A stretch of DNA of 64,000 nucleotides from Streptomyces eurythermus (GCF_014649115.1 NZ_BMSK01000026.1:55390-119389); one strand, 5' to 3'. Positions 1 to 13,436 are shown, counted from the stretch's first letter. Program-made: numbers and translations. Notes: generated from the letters alone by a model not told the origin.

Positions 1-4932
<4,932 letters not shown>

Positions 4933-4982
4933 CCACGCATCTCCACTTTCGGCCGACACCGGTTTTCCTCACCTTTTTCCAC

Positions 4983-5027
4983 ACCGTAGTGACGGCCCCG
5001 GAAAGGCCACACCCTTAACCACCCCTA
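4983..5027 (-). promoter_or_regulatory. Predicted activator-dependent promoter of P1
   Basis: Read on the minus strand: box 1 TAGGGG (5027-5022), box 2 TAAGGG (5017-5012, 10-bp period), then TACGGT as a -10 candidate (4988-4983) starting 29 bp after box 2. Box 1 is the right half of a perfect 16-bp palindrome CCACCCCTAGGGGTGG at 5019-5034. The same layout occurs before four other biosynthetic units. The box overlaps the stop codon of the glutamate mutase E gene. The predicted leader to the ATG at 4932 is about 45 nt. Confidence 0.6.
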
Positions 5028-6305
5028 GGGGTGGGCGGATTCGACGCCCCGGGTGTTCCGGGGGTCGGGTCCGTCGAACGAACGGCGTACGTAGGACAGG
5101 GAATCGAGCAGTTCCGCGGCGGTGACGGCGCGGGCCGGGCGTACGTCGGCGATGCCGTTCAGCGGCATCCTGCCGATGTCGGCCCAGGCCAGCCGGCCGT
5201 CCGCGGCGATATAACTACGGCTGGATCCGGCGTTGTCCGGATGCAGACAGTAGGGCACGTCGAGGCGTCCCTCGGCGAACGCCGTCAGCAGGGCCGTACC
5301 GGGGTCGTCGTCCAGCTCCAGCACGGCGTCGACCAGGGCGGACGCCTCGGCGTAGGTCTGGGTGCCGGTGGCGTCCAGCGGGGCCCGCGGGGTGCGGGCG
5401 GCGACCTCGGCCGCGTATTCGAGGGCGGCTACGTTCTCGGCCACCGTGGGAATGCGGCGGGATTCCGCGACGGTTTTCACGATGAGCCTCTCCGAGCCGC
5501 TGGCGACGGCGAGTTCGGCCGCTTTCCCGAGCAGCCGGTAGGCGCCCTGTTCCGTTTCCGGGTACAGCCCCATGTAGGCGTAGACGACGACATGCCATTC
5601 GGCGTCCGGCAGATGGTGTGCGCACAGGCGGCGCAACGCGGCCACCGCTTCGGCGTCCTGGCCGGGATGGGTCTGCTGGGCGTAACTGACGGAAATGCTG
5701 CGGATGCCGTGCCGGTGGAAGAACAGTGCCTCCAGCACGCTGACGGCGACGAGCAGGCTCGGCGGGCACAGCTGGCCGAGGACACAGCCCCCGAAGGTCT
5801 CCAGGTGCGGTTCGCCGCCCGAATCGCGGCGTGCGGCGAGCAGTTCGCAGGCGTGTGCCCAGTGGGCGACGGACGCGCGCAGCGGGACCCGGCCGTAGGG
5901 CAGGCAGTAGGAGACCGGGCCGCCCTCGGAGGCGTCGAGCCCCACGGCGGTCAGCGCCCGGAAGATGTCCTGGGGCGCGGCGGAGCCGTGCCGGACCTGG
6001 ACGGGGAAGCCGGGGCCGTGGATCCCGTCGAGGACGCCCGCGGTGGTGGCCGGGTCGTGGCTCACGATCGGGTAGCCGTTGAGGGCGACGTCCTCCAGGA
6101 CGGCCAGGCGTGCCGACTCCAGGTCGCCGACCCGGGTGTAGCTGTCCAGGGTGATCGTGCCGACGGTGGTCGCCCTGGCGTCCCGGGTGGCGAGCAGCCC
6201 GGCCCGCATCCGCCGCGGGCTGCTCATCCCCATCCGGGGCTGTACCACCAGGCGGCCGGCGTCGTGAGCCCGGCGGACGAACGCGCCGAACCCGCCGCCG
6301 GTCAC
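5025..6305 (-). CDS. Glutamate (methylaspartate) mutase epsilon subunit, VinI-like
   Basis: Large TIM-barrel subunit of coenzyme B12-dependent glutamate mutase, 426 aa. With the sigma subunit it would interconvert L-glutamate and L-threo-3-methylaspartate, the precursor of a 3-aminoisobutyrate starter. Family features include the early VVQPR.GM segment, PVSYCLPYGR, and ETFGGCVLGQLCPPS, which matches the EPFGPLTGTLVPPS region of clostridial MutE. It is about 55 residues shorter than the roughly 480-aa clostridial enzymes. Translation starts at GTG 6305, which overlaps the stop of the sigma gene (GTGA), so the two subunits are translationally coupled. It is the last gene of the starter-unit operon. 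Activity in this pathway is inferred from synteny with vicenistatin. Confidence 0.9.
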   Translation of the reverse strand: MTGGGFGAFVRRAHDAGRLVVQPRMGMSSPRRMRAGLLATRDARATTVGTITLDSYTRVGDLESARLAVLEDVALNGYPIVSHDPATTAGVLDGIHGPGFPVQVRHGSAAPQDIFRALTAVGLDASEGGPVSYCLPYGRVPLRASVAHWAHACELLAARRDSGGEPHLETFGGCVLGQLCPPSLLVAVSVLEALFFHRHGIRSISVSYAQQTHPGQDAEAVAALRRLCAHHLPDAEWHVVVYAYMGLYPETEQGAYRLLGKAAELAVASGSERLIVKTVAESRRIPTVAENVAALEYAAEVAARTPRAPLDATGTQTYAEASALVDAVLELDDDPGTALLTAFAEGRLDVPYCLHPDNAGSSRSYIAADGRLAWADIGRMPLNGIADVRPARAVTAAELLDSLSYVRRSFDGPDPRNTRGVESAHP

Positions 6306-6754
6306 ACCAGGGCCCGCTGCGGCAGCGCGCCGAGCATCCGCCGGAAGGCGGCGATGCCTTCGGCGCTGTCGTCGAACACCGCGTCGTACCCGGCGGCGCG
6401 CAGCGCGGCCGTCTCCTCGGCGCCGCAGGGTCCGGCGATGCCGAGCTTGCCGCCGATGACGGCGGGCACCGCGGCGAGGGCGGGCTGTTCGCGCAGCCGG
6501 GTGACGGTCCGCATGCCGTCGTGGTAGCCGTGGCCGTTGACGCTGCTGACCACGATGAGCGCGGGACGGTGCGCGAGGGCCTCGGCGATGAGCAGGTCCT
6601 CGGGGACGCAGGGGCCGAGGTTGACCACGCGGTGCCCGTGCTCCTCCAGCAGGAGCTGGAGGTAGACGAGGTTCCAGGTGTGGGAGTCGGAGATGCCGCC
6701 GGCCACCAGCACGGGCCGGTCGCCGGGGTCGGAGGCGTTCGGGAAGGGGCTCAT
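6302..6754 (-). CDS. Glutamate mutase sigma (B12-binding) subunit, VinH-like
   Basis: A 150-aa cobalamin-binding Rossmann-like protein that pairs with the epsilon subunit encoded just downstream. The B12 lower-ligand region reads SDSHTWNLVY: Asp and His of the DxHxxG signature are present, but the usual Gly is Asn. The SxL-type segment (VVSSVNGHG) and the later GG motif (VIGGKLGIAG) are recognisable. A longer upstream reading frame exists, but the ATG at 6754 overlaps the decarboxylase stop (ATGA) and gives the standard family length, so it was chosen. In B12 mutases of this type the His replaces the dimethylbenzimidazole ligand of cobalamin. The Gly-to-Asn change is unusual and is reported separately. 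Confidence 0.9.
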   Translation of the reverse strand: MSPFPNASDPGDRPVLVAGGISDSHTWNLVYLQLLLEEHGHRVVNLGPCVPEDLLIAEALAHRPALIVVSSVNGHGYHDGMRTVTRLREQPALAAVPAVIGGKLGIAGPCGAEETAALRAAGYDAVFDDSAEGIAAFRRMLGALPQRALV

Positions 6755-8049
6755 CACAGGGCCTGTCCGTGGTCGTAGGTGCGGGTGTGCTCGATGCGGG
6801 AGACGGACACGAGGTCGTCGCCGCGTACGACGATCTCGGCGGGCGCGGGCCGGCCGAGGAACATCAGCAGGCTGGCGGTGGGGCCGTAGGCGCCGGCGTT
6901 GGGAACGGTGAGCAGGTCGCCCGGGGCGAGCGCGGGCAGCGGGACGCCCCGGCCGAGCAGGTCGCCCGGGGTGCACAGCGGCCCGGCCAGGCTCGCCGGG
7001 GTGCCGTCGGCGCCCACGGACTCGTGGGGTTCGACGGACACGGGCAGGATGCGGCCGAGCCCGGACATGCCGCCGAAGGTGTTGATGCCGGCGTCGAGGA
7101 CGAGGTAGCGGTGGTCGCGGCTGTCCTTGACGTTGACGACGCCGGTGAGCAGGGTGCCGCTGTCGGCGACCAGGTAGCGGCCCGACTCGCAGGCCACCTG
7201 GGGGGCTCCCGAGCGCCAGCCGGGGAAGTGCTCGTCCAGCGTCCGGGCGAGGGCGTCGCGCAGTTCCCGGTAGACGGGCCGGGTGCCCTGCACGGCGTAG
7301 GGCGCGGCGAATCCGCCGCCGATGTCGAGGAACCGGAAGGTGACGCCGAGCGACTGCTGGAGAGCGGCGGCGGTGGCGACGGTGTGCCGGAACTCGGCGA
7401 TCAGGCTGGCCTCGTCCTTGGCGTTGCTCAGCGGGAAGAAGTGCAGTCCGGCGACCCGGGTGCCCGGGATCTCGCGCAGCTCGGCGGCGAGGCCGGGCAG
7501 GGTCTCGCTGTCGAAGCCGAACTGCGAGGGCACGCCGGTCATGCGGATGCCGGTGGCCGCCGCGCCGGTGGCGTTGTTGACGCGGAGCAGGCAGTCGGCG
7601 GTCAGGCCCAGCTTCAGCGCGGTCTCGCCGACGCGGCGCAGGTCGCCGGGGGACTCGGTGGAGAACAGGCGGACGCCCCGGGTCAGCGCCTCGGCCAGTT
7701 CGGCGGTGGTCTTGCCGGGTCCGGTGTACAGGATCCGGTCGCCGGGGAAACCGGCCCGCAAGGCGGCGTCGAGTTCGCCGACGGAGCTGATCTCGGCGCG
7801 GCAGCCGCCGGTGCGCAGCTCGCGCAGCAGCTCGGGGTGGGGGTTGGCCTTGGCGGCGTAGAACACCTCGACCTCGTCGGGCAGCGCGGCGAACAGGTCG
7901 TCGCGGGCCGCCGCGACCCGGTCCAGGTCGTAGACGTAGGCCGGGGTGCCGAAGCGCCCGGCGAGCTCGGCGGTCCTCGTGTGACGGTCGCGTCCGGCCG
8001 GGTCGGTGGTCGTCCGGGGGTCGCGCCCGGTCGGCTCCGTGGCGGTCAC
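6754..8049 (-). CDS. PLP-dependent decarboxylase, VinO-like (methylaspartyl-ACP decarboxylase)
   Basis: Fold-type III PLP decarboxylase of the diaminopimelate/ornithine decarboxylase family, 431 aa. The PLP lysine lies in FYAAKANPHPELL near residue 65. The glycine-rich phosphate loop is LDIGGGFAAPY, CESGRYLVADSG follows, and the C-terminal VPNAGAYGPTASL closes the active site. In vicenistatin VinO decarboxylates 3-methylaspartate carried on VinL to 3-aminoisobutyryl-ACP, and the operon position is the same here. The GTG start at 8049 overlaps the stop of the upstream ligase (GTGA). A longer frame upstream runs antisense-like through the ligase and was rejected. The substrate (ACP-bound rather than free amino acid) is inferred from the neighbours. 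Confidence 0.88.
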   Translation of the reverse strand: MTATEPTGRDPRTTTDPAGRDRHTRTAELAGRFGTPAYVYDLDRVAAARDDLFAALPDEVEVFYAAKANPHPELLRELRTGGCRAEISSVGELDAALRAGFPGDRILYTGPGKTTAELAEALTRGVRLFSTESPGDLRRVGETALKLGLTADCLLRVNNATGAAATGIRMTGVPSQFGFDSETLPGLAAELREIPGTRVAGLHFFPLSNAKDEASLIAEFRHTVATAAALQQSLGVTFRFLDIGGGFAAPYAVQGTRPVYRELRDALARTLDEHFPGWRSGAPQVACESGRYLVADSGTLLTGVVNVKDSRDHRYLVLDAGINTFGGMSGLGRILPVSVEPHESVGADGTPASLAGPLCTPGDLLGRGVPLPALAPGDLLTVPNAGAYGPTASLLMFLGRPAPAEIVVRGDDLVSVSRIEHTRTYDHGQAL

Positions 8050-9572
8050 GCGGTGGCTCCTTCCAGCAGGCGGGCGAGCGCCTTGCGGTCGTGCTTGCCG
8101 TGCGGGGTGAGCGGCAGTTCGTCCACGACCCGGCTCACGGTGGGCACCTTGGCGGGTTCCAGCCGCAGCGACAGCTCCTTGAGCAAGGTGTGCGGGTCGA
8201 TGTCGCCCTCGGCGAACACCGCGAGGGGGCGGTCCTCGGCGGGCGGCAGGACGGCGGCGGCGCGGACACCGGCGACATCGGTGGCGGCGGCCTCGATCTC
8301 GGTGGTGCTCATACGGACGCCCTTGTGTTTGAACATGTCGTCGCGGCGGCCCTCGTAGTAGAGGAAGCCGTCCTCGTCCACATGGCCGAAGTCGCCGGTG
8401 TGCAGCCGCAGTCCGCCGCCGGGAGCGGGCCGGAAGGCGCGGGCGGTCTGCTCCGGGGCCCGCCAGTAGCCGGGCATGACGTGCGGTCCCTCGACCACGA
8501 TCTCGCCGGTCTGCCAGGGCGGCAGCGGCCGGCCCTCGTCGTCCACGGCGAAGGCGCGGGTGCCGGGCAGCGGGCGGCCGACGGAGTGGGGCTTGGCGTC
8601 CTGGAAGGCGGGCGGCAGCACGGAGACGCGTTTGCACTCGGTCTGCCCGAACTGGACGACCACCTCGGCGCCGGGGAACGCGGTGCGCAGGGCGTCGGCG
8701 GTCGACTTCGGCAGCGCGGCACCGGTGTTGGTGAACAGGCGCACCCGGGACTCGCGGGCGGGTTCGCGTGCGGCGAGGGCGCAGATCATGGCGGCCAGGG
8801 AGGGCACGATCGGGACGACCGTGGCACCGGTCTCCCGGATGCGGCGCAGCAGCACCAGGTCGGACTCGCCGTCGGCGAGGACGAGTTCGCTACGTCCGGC
8901 GGCGGTGAGCAGCACCTTGTACAGGCCGTAGTCCCAGGAGATCGGGAAGCGGCAGAACACCACGTCGTCGGGGCGGTAGCCGAGTTCCAGGCCGATGGCC
9001 TCGGTGGCGAAGACCATCCGGCCGTGCGGGCAGATCACCGCCTTGGGCGCGGCGGTGGAGCCGGAGGTGTAGACGAGGACGGCGATGTCGTCGGCGCCGA
9101 CCGGGGCCTCGGCCGGGCGGACCTCGCGCTCGCGCAGCGCGGTGATCTCCTCCCAGGCCGGGCCGAGTCCGCGGACCGGCACCTCGCCGGCCAGGGCGCC
9201 GATCCGCTCCACGGCCGGGTCGGTGACGACGATCAGCGCGGGCTCGGCGTTCTCCACGACCGCCCGCAGGTGGTAGTCCTTCATGCCGGTGTTGACGGGG
9301 ACGAGGACCGCGCCCCGGCGCGCGGTGCCGTACAGCAGCGCGACCAGTTCCCGGGTGCTGGGCAGCTGGACCAGGACCCGGTCGCCGTGGCCGATGCCCC
9401 GCGCGCGCAGCCAGGCGTCGACGGCGTGGCTGTGGGCGGCCAGTTCCCGGTACGTCCAGCGGCCCGTGGCGTCGGAGACCGCCCAGGCGTCGGGGTGCTC
9501 GGCGGTGGCCTCGTCGAGCAGGTCGTGCACCCGGGCGTCGGTGCGGGCCGGCACTGTCGGTTGACCGTTCAC
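8046..9572 (-). CDS. AMP-dependent amino acid ligase, VinN-like (beta-amino acid loading)
   Basis: ANL-superfamily adenylating enzyme, 508 aa. The P-loop core is VYTSGSTAAPKAVICPHG, followed by QFGQTECKRVSV, the hinge LHTGDFGHVDEDGFLYY and the C-terminal catalytic lysine region PLTPHGKHDRKAL. An Asp in FPISWDYGLYKVL sits where NRPS A domains hold the Asp that grips the substrate amino group. By order (J-K-L-M-N-O) this is the VinN equivalent, which activates 3-methylaspartate and loads it onto VinL. It resembles benzoate-CoA-ligase-like enzymes more than classical A domains. The GTG start at 9572 overlaps the stop of the previous ligase. Which of the two ligases takes the beta-amino acid is inferred from synteny only. 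Confidence 0.85.
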   Translation of the reverse strand: MNGQPTVPARTDARVHDLLDEATAEHPDAWAVSDATGRWTYRELAAHSHAVDAWLRARGIGHGDRVLVQLPSTRELVALLYGTARRGAVLVPVNTGMKDYHLRAVVENAEPALIVVTDPAVERIGALAGEVPVRGLGPAWEEITALREREVRPAEAPVGADDIAVLVYTSGSTAAPKAVICPHGRMVFATEAIGLELGYRPDDVVFCRFPISWDYGLYKVLLTAAGRSELVLADGESDLVLLRRIRETGATVVPIVPSLAAMICALAAREPARESRVRLFTNTGAALPKSTADALRTAFPGAEVVVQFGQTECKRVSVLPPAFQDAKPHSVGRPLPGTRAFAVDDEGRPLPPWQTGEIVVEGPHVMPGYWRAPEQTARAFRPAPGGGLRLHTGDFGHVDEDGFLYYEGRRDDMFKHKGVRMSTTEIEAAATDVAGVRAAAVLPPAEDRPLAVFAEGDIDPHTLLKELSLRLEPAKVPTVSRVVDELPLTPHGKHDRKALARLLEGATA

Positions 9573-11137
9573 TGCGACTCCTGCCGCCTTTCGTGTGTGC
9601 CTCCGGCCGGCTGCCGCATGGCCGCGGCCCGGGAGGCGAGCTTCCTGCGGTCGGTCTTGCGGTTGGCGTTGAGCGGGAGGGCGTCCAGGTGGTGGTAGGC
9701 GCGCGGGACGACGGCGGCCGGCAGCAGCGCGCGCAGATGGCGGGCGAACCGGGCGGGCGGCACGGGCGCGCCGGTGTGGAAGACGGCGAGTTCCACGGTG
9801 CCGTCCACGGGTACGGCCACGGTCACCGCGTCCTCGACGCCGGGGCAGGTACGGGCGGCGGCGTCCACCTCGGCCAGTTCCACCCGGATGCCGTGCACCT
9901 GGACCTGTGCGTCCTTGCGGCCCAGGTAGTGCCAGCCGCCGTCGTCGGCGCGCCGGACCCGGTCGCCGGTGCGGTAGTAGCGCCGGCCGTCGTGTTCCAG
10001 GAACCGACCGGCGTCGTCGGCCGGGTCGAGGTAACCCGGGGTCAACTGGGGTCCCGCGACGCACAGTTCGCCCTCTTCACCCGTGCTGGGCGCGCCGGAG
10101 GGGTCGAGCAGCAGGGTGTCGTGGCCGGGGTGGACGGCGCCGATGGGCACCATGTCGTTCGGGTGGCGGCCCGGTGTCCAGCGGTGCGCGGTGATGGTGA
10201 TGGTCAGCTCGGTGGGGCCGTAGAGGTTCTCCAGCGCGGCGCCCGGCGCGGCGGCGGCCCAGTCCTCGGCGTCCTTGCAGCCGAGCGCCTCCCCCGCGAA
10301 GAAGCTCCAGCGCAGCGAGCCCAGCGCGCCCGGGGCGAGCCCGCCGGTGCGGCGTACGAGGGTGATCGCGCTCGGCGTGGAGAACCACACCGTCATGCCC
10401 CGCTCGGCCACGAACTCCGGCAGGCGCGCGTACGCCCGGGCGGGTACGGGGACGACGGCGGCCCCGGCGCCCCAGGCGCAGAACAGGTCGAACATCGCGC
10501 AGTCGAAGTTGAGGTCGAAGGTCTGCGAGAAGACGTCGTGCGGCCCGAAGTCGTAGCGCTCGTCGAGCAGTCCGAAGTAGTGGGCGGTGTTGGCGTGGGT
10601 GACCGGGACGCCCTTGGGCCGGCCGGTGGAGCCGGAGGTGAACAGCACGTAGGCGATGTCACCGGGCCGGGTGGGCTGGGGTGCCTTCAGGGCGCTGTCC
10701 GGGTCGAGGGCGAGCGCCGGCATGGGCTGCCCGCCGGGGGCGAACAGCGTAGGCAGCCGTAGCCCGTCCTCGTACAGCGCGGTCAGGGCGGGCAGGGCGT
10801 CGTCGTCGGCGAGCAGCGCGCCGACCCCGGCGGCCTCGATCATCCGCCGGGTGCGGGCGGCGGGGAAGGCCGGCTGGAGGGGGACGACGGTGACGCCGCT
10901 GTACAGGCCGGCCAGCAGGGTGGCGTACGCCGTGGGTCCCTTGCCGGCCAGCACGCCCACGGCGGGCGGGCGGCCGGGGAGCCGGGCGAGCAGTGAGCCG
11001 GCCCGGACGAGGGCGAGTTCGTGCAGTTCGCGGTAGGTGAGGTCGACGCCGTCGGCGTGCAGCGCGGGCCGGTCGGGGGCGAGGGCCAGGCCGCACGCGA
11101 ACCGGCCGGACAGCGTGCCGTCCACGGTGGGGTCCAC
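9569..11137 (-). CDS. AMP-dependent amino acid ligase, VinM-like (dipeptide cap)
   Basis: Stand-alone NRPS-type adenylation enzyme, 522 aa, with classical core motifs: LTYRELHELA, LFTSGSTGRPKGVPVTH, NLYGPTELTITIT, GELCVAGPQLTPGYL, YRTGDRVRRADDG and the final catalytic lysine in LPLNANRKTDRRKL. FDCAMFDLF carries the Asp equivalent to the GrsA Asp235 that binds the alpha-amino group. It has no carrier or condensation domain. By operon position it matches VinM, which in vicenistatin ligates L-alanine to the amino group of 3-aminoisobutyryl-VinL, protecting it during chain growth. It starts with GTG at 11137, 13 bp after the ACP stop. The amino acid actually used cannot be read from the sequence with confidence. 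Confidence 0.85.
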   Translation of the reverse strand: MDPTVDGTLSGRFACGLALAPDRPALHADGVDLTYRELHELALVRAGSLLARLPGRPPAVGVLAGKGPTAYATLLAGLYSGVTVVPLQPAFPAARTRRMIEAAGVGALLADDDALPALTALYEDGLRLPTLFAPGGQPMPALALDPDSALKAPQPTRPGDIAYVLFTSGSTGRPKGVPVTHANTAHYFGLLDERYDFGPHDVFSQTFDLNFDCAMFDLFCAWGAGAAVVPVPARAYARLPEFVAERGMTVWFSTPSAITLVRRTGGLAPGALGSLRWSFFAGEALGCKDAEDWAAAAPGAALENLYGPTELTITITAHRWTPGRHPNDMVPIGAVHPGHDTLLLDPSGAPSTGEEGELCVAGPQLTPGYLDPADDAGRFLEHDGRRYYRTGDRVRRADDGGWHYLGRKDAQVQVHGIRVELAEVDAAARTCPGVEDAVTVAVPVDGTVELAVFHTGAPVPPARFARHLRALLPAAVVPRAYHHLDALPLNANRKTDRRKLASRAAAMRQPAGGTHERRQESQ

Positions 11138-11150
11138 GGTGACCGCCCCG

Positions 11151-11402
11151 TCAGCCCGCGGTGCTCTGCAGCATGCCCCGCAGGGTGTCCCACAGCACGC
11201 CGGCGGTGCGGAAGGTGTCCATGGTGAGCGCGCTGTCGCGGAAGCGGACCTGGTAGTCCTCCTCCAGGGTGCCGAGGAGCTGGACGGTGCCGAGCGAGTC
11301 CAGGCCGAGGTCCTTCAGGTCGGACTCCGGTGTCAGCTCCTCCTGCGGCGGCAGGAACGGCAGGAAGGGGCGGAGTATGTGTTCGAACCGGTCGTCCCAC
11401 AT
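11151..11402 (-). CDS. Stand-alone acyl carrier protein, VinL-like
   Basis: An 83-aa discrete ACP. The phosphopantetheine serine is in DLGLDSLGTVQLL near residue 36, and the surrounding acidic helices are typical. GGAGG lies 6 nt before the ATG at 11402, so the start is secure. In the vicenistatin route this carrier holds the methylaspartyl, 3-aminoisobutyryl and dipeptidyl intermediates before VinK moves them to the PKS. The unusual N-terminus (WDDRFEHILRPFLPFLPP) is rich in aromatics and prolines. Confidence 0.9.
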   Translation of the reverse strand: MWDDRFEHILRPFLPFLPPQEELTPESDLKDLGLDSLGTVQLLGTLEEDYQVRFRDSALTMDTFRTAGVLWDTLRGMLQSTAG

Positions 11403-11430
11403 GGGGGCCTCCAACGAGTCGGGCGGGGGT

Positions 11431-11490
11431 TCAGGCGGCGCGGGTACGGCGCCGGGGGTCAGGCGGCGGCGCGGGTACGGCGCCGGGGGG
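11431..11490. repeat. Tandem duplication of the 3' end of the acyltransferase gene
   Basis: Two adjacent copies of a roughly 28-32 bp unit (core GGCGCGGGTACGGCGCCGGG on the plus strand, at 11431-11458 and 11459-11490). The second copy contains the stop codon and last residues (RRRTRAAA) of the acyltransferase gene. The first lies in the gap before the ACP gene and repeats the stop context. It looks like a local slippage duplication with no effect on the reading frame. Confidence 0.7.
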
Positions 11491-12397
11491 TCATCGCCAG
11501 CCGCGGCTGGGCCGCGACGACGTCGAACTGGCGGACGGTGCGGGGCACCCGGCCGAACAGGCTGTCGGGTCCGGCGACGCACATCCGGCGGACACCGGCG
11601 TCCTTCAGGGCCGTGGTGACGCTCGGCCAGTCCATCGGGTGGTCGAAGCCGTCGAGGAGCATGGTGCGCAGTTCCTCGCCGGTGCGCAGGACCCGGCCGT
11701 CCTGGTCGGCGACGACGGGGAGTGAGGGGTCGGCGAAGGTGTAGCGGGACACCACCTCGCGGGCGGCCTTCTCGCGCAGCGGCCGGAACGCCGAGGCGTG
11801 CATGGGGGGCCGCATGGTGTACAGGGGGAGGCTGCCGATGGCGCGCAGCCGCTCTTCCATCCAGCTCACCCGGTGTTCGGAGAGGGACAGCATGAAGAAG
11901 CCGTCGTCGATGCGGCAGGAGATCTCGTGCCACTCCCCCGCCTCGTCCAGTTCGGCGAGGATCTCGTCGAGGCCGTCGCGCGGGGCGCGGACGAAGGACA
12001 GGGTGACGATGTCCCGGTGCTCGGTGGCGAAGTACTCCTCCAGGCAGCGGGCGATCTCGGCGGTCAGGCGGACGGCGTCGGGCAGGTCCAGCGCGCCGGT
12101 GTAGGCGAGGGCCGCCTTCTCGCCGAAGCTGGGCCCGGCGACGATGCCGGGTTCCACCCCGAGGTGTTCGCCGGCCCAGTAAGCGCAGGCCAGGCAGTTG
12201 ACGAAGAACGCGACCTGGGCGGCCTCCGAGTAGTCGCCCGGGGAGGTGCGGAAGGCGTCCACGAGGGAGTAGCCGAGGGCGTCGTCGGCCACGGCGACCA
12301 GGTCCCGGGCGATGGGGTTGGCCACCATGAACCTGCCCACCTCGGCGAACGGTACGGGTCCCATGCCGGGGAAGACGAGGGCGGTGTCGGGTGCCAT
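11459..12397 (-). CDS. Trans-acting dipeptidyl acyltransferase, VinK-like
   Basis: Malonyl-CoA-acyltransferase-fold protein of 312 aa. The nucleophile Ser lies in AGPSFGEKAAL near residue 106, in place of the GHSxG of extender ATs, as known for VinK. A candidate catalytic His is in PPMHASAFRPL. VinK-type enzymes carry the alanyl-3-aminoisobutyryl group from the stand-alone ACP to the loading ACP of the PKS, here the N-terminal ACP of P1. The start is ATG 12397, preceded by a GGGG-rich ribosome site. The gene lies 29 bp after the amidohydrolase stop and 56 bp before the ACP. The role is inferred from motif and synteny. Confidence 0.9.
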   Translation of the reverse strand: MAPDTALVFPGMGPVPFAEVGRFMVANPIARDLVAVADDALGYSLVDAFRTSPGDYSEAAQVAFFVNCLACAYWAGEHLGVEPGIVAGPSFGEKAALAYTGALDLPDAVRLTAEIARCLEEYFATEHRDIVTLSFVRAPRDGLDEILAELDEAGEWHEISCRIDDGFFMLSLSEHRVSWMEERLRAIGSLPLYTMRPPMHASAFRPLREKAAREVVSRYTFADPSLPVVADQDGRVLRTGEELRTMLLDGFDHPMDWPSVTTALKDAGVRRMCVAGPDSLFGRVPRTVRQFDVVAAQPRLAMTPRRRTRAAA

Positions 12398-12426
12398 GGC
12401 GGTGTCCCCTTTCGGGCCCTGGCGGG

Positions 12427-13323
12427 TCACAGGCTCTTGAGGAAGTCGGTCAGCACCGCGTGGAACCGCTCGGGTTCCTCCAGGTGCGGAAGGTGGCTGG
12501 ACTCCTCGAAGATCTCCCAGCGGGCTCCGGGGATCCCGTCGTGGTACGGCTGGACGACGGCCGGGGTGGCCTCGTCGTGGCGTCCGCTGATCAGCAGGGT
12601 CGGGGTGCGGACGCGGTGCAGGTCGCCGACGATCGACCAGTCCTTCAGGGAGCCGATGACATGGAACTCGTTGGGGCCGTTCATCGCGTAGTAGACCGTG
12701 GGGTCGTTGTAGATCTCCATGAAGGAGGACAGGAAGTCCCGGGGCCAGGGCGTCACCCGGCACACATGGCGGTCGTAGAAGACCCGCATCGCGGCGAGGT
12801 ACTCCTCGCTGTCGTAGGTGCCGGCCGCCTCGTGCCGCCGCAGGGTGTCGTCCACCTCCGGCGGGAGCGCGGCGCGCAGCCGGGCCATCTCCTTCAGCCA
12901 CAGCGGGTACGAGGCGGGCGCGTTGGCGACGACCAGGCCGCGCAGGCCGGGCGGGGCGGTCATGGCGTGCCGGGCGCACAGCGGGCCGCCCCAGCTCTGC
13001 CCGAACAGCACGTAATCGTCCGCGACGCCCAACCGCTCGACCAGGTTGGCCAGTTCGTCCTCGAACAACTCGACGGTCCAGAACTCCGGGTCCTTGTCCG
13101 GGAGATGGGTCGAGCCGCCGTTGCCGAGCTGGTCGTAGTGGACGACGGGCCAGCCGTCCTCGGCGAGCCGGGCGAGCGGCAGCAGGTAGTCGTGGGTGCT
13201 GCCCGGCCCGCCGTGCACGACGACGACCGCCGGCCGTCCCGCGCCGAGCTCACCGGTCACCCGGTACCAGGTCCGGTACTCCCCGAAGGGGACGGTGCCC
13301 TTCGCGCTGGCTTCCGGGGACAC
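12427..13323 (-). CDS. Proline-iminopeptidase-like amidohydrolase, VinJ-like
   Basis: Alpha/beta hydrolase of the S33 family, 298 aa. The oxyanion loop is VVHGGPGSTHDY, the nucleophile is Ser in LFGQSWGGPL, and the Asp and His are in ISGRHDEATP and EESSHLPHLEEP. VinJ removes the protective N-terminal alanine from the full-length polyketide chain so that the freed amine can attack the thioesterase-bound acyl end. First gene of the starter-unit operon. The start chosen is GTG 13323, preceded by AGAGGTGA at 5 nt. The frame stays open far upstream through a repeat array, but that extension has no family similarity and the repeats explain it. Confidence 0.88.
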   Translation of the reverse strand: MSPEASAKGTVPFGEYRTWYRVTGELGAGRPAVVVVHGGPGSTHDYLLPLARLAEDGWPVVHYDQLGNGGSTHLPDKDPEFWTVELFEDELANLVERLGVADDYVLFGQSWGGPLCARHAMTAPPGLRGLVVANAPASYPLWLKEMARLRAALPPEVDDTLRRHEAAGTYDSEEYLAAMRVFYDRHVCRVTPWPRDFLSSFMEIYNDPTVYYAMNGPNEFHVIGSLKDWSIVGDLHRVRTPTLLISGRHDEATPAVVQPYHDGIPGARWEIFEESSHLPHLEEPERFHAVLTDFLKSL

Positions 13324-13436
13324 GCTGATCACCTCTGCTCGCTGCGGGACTGAACGGCGGCCGGGCGCGGACACCGGCCGGGACCGGAAGAGCCGGGGCG
13401 CGGTGCCCTCACCGTCTCCCCCGAGTTCCGCAGCCG

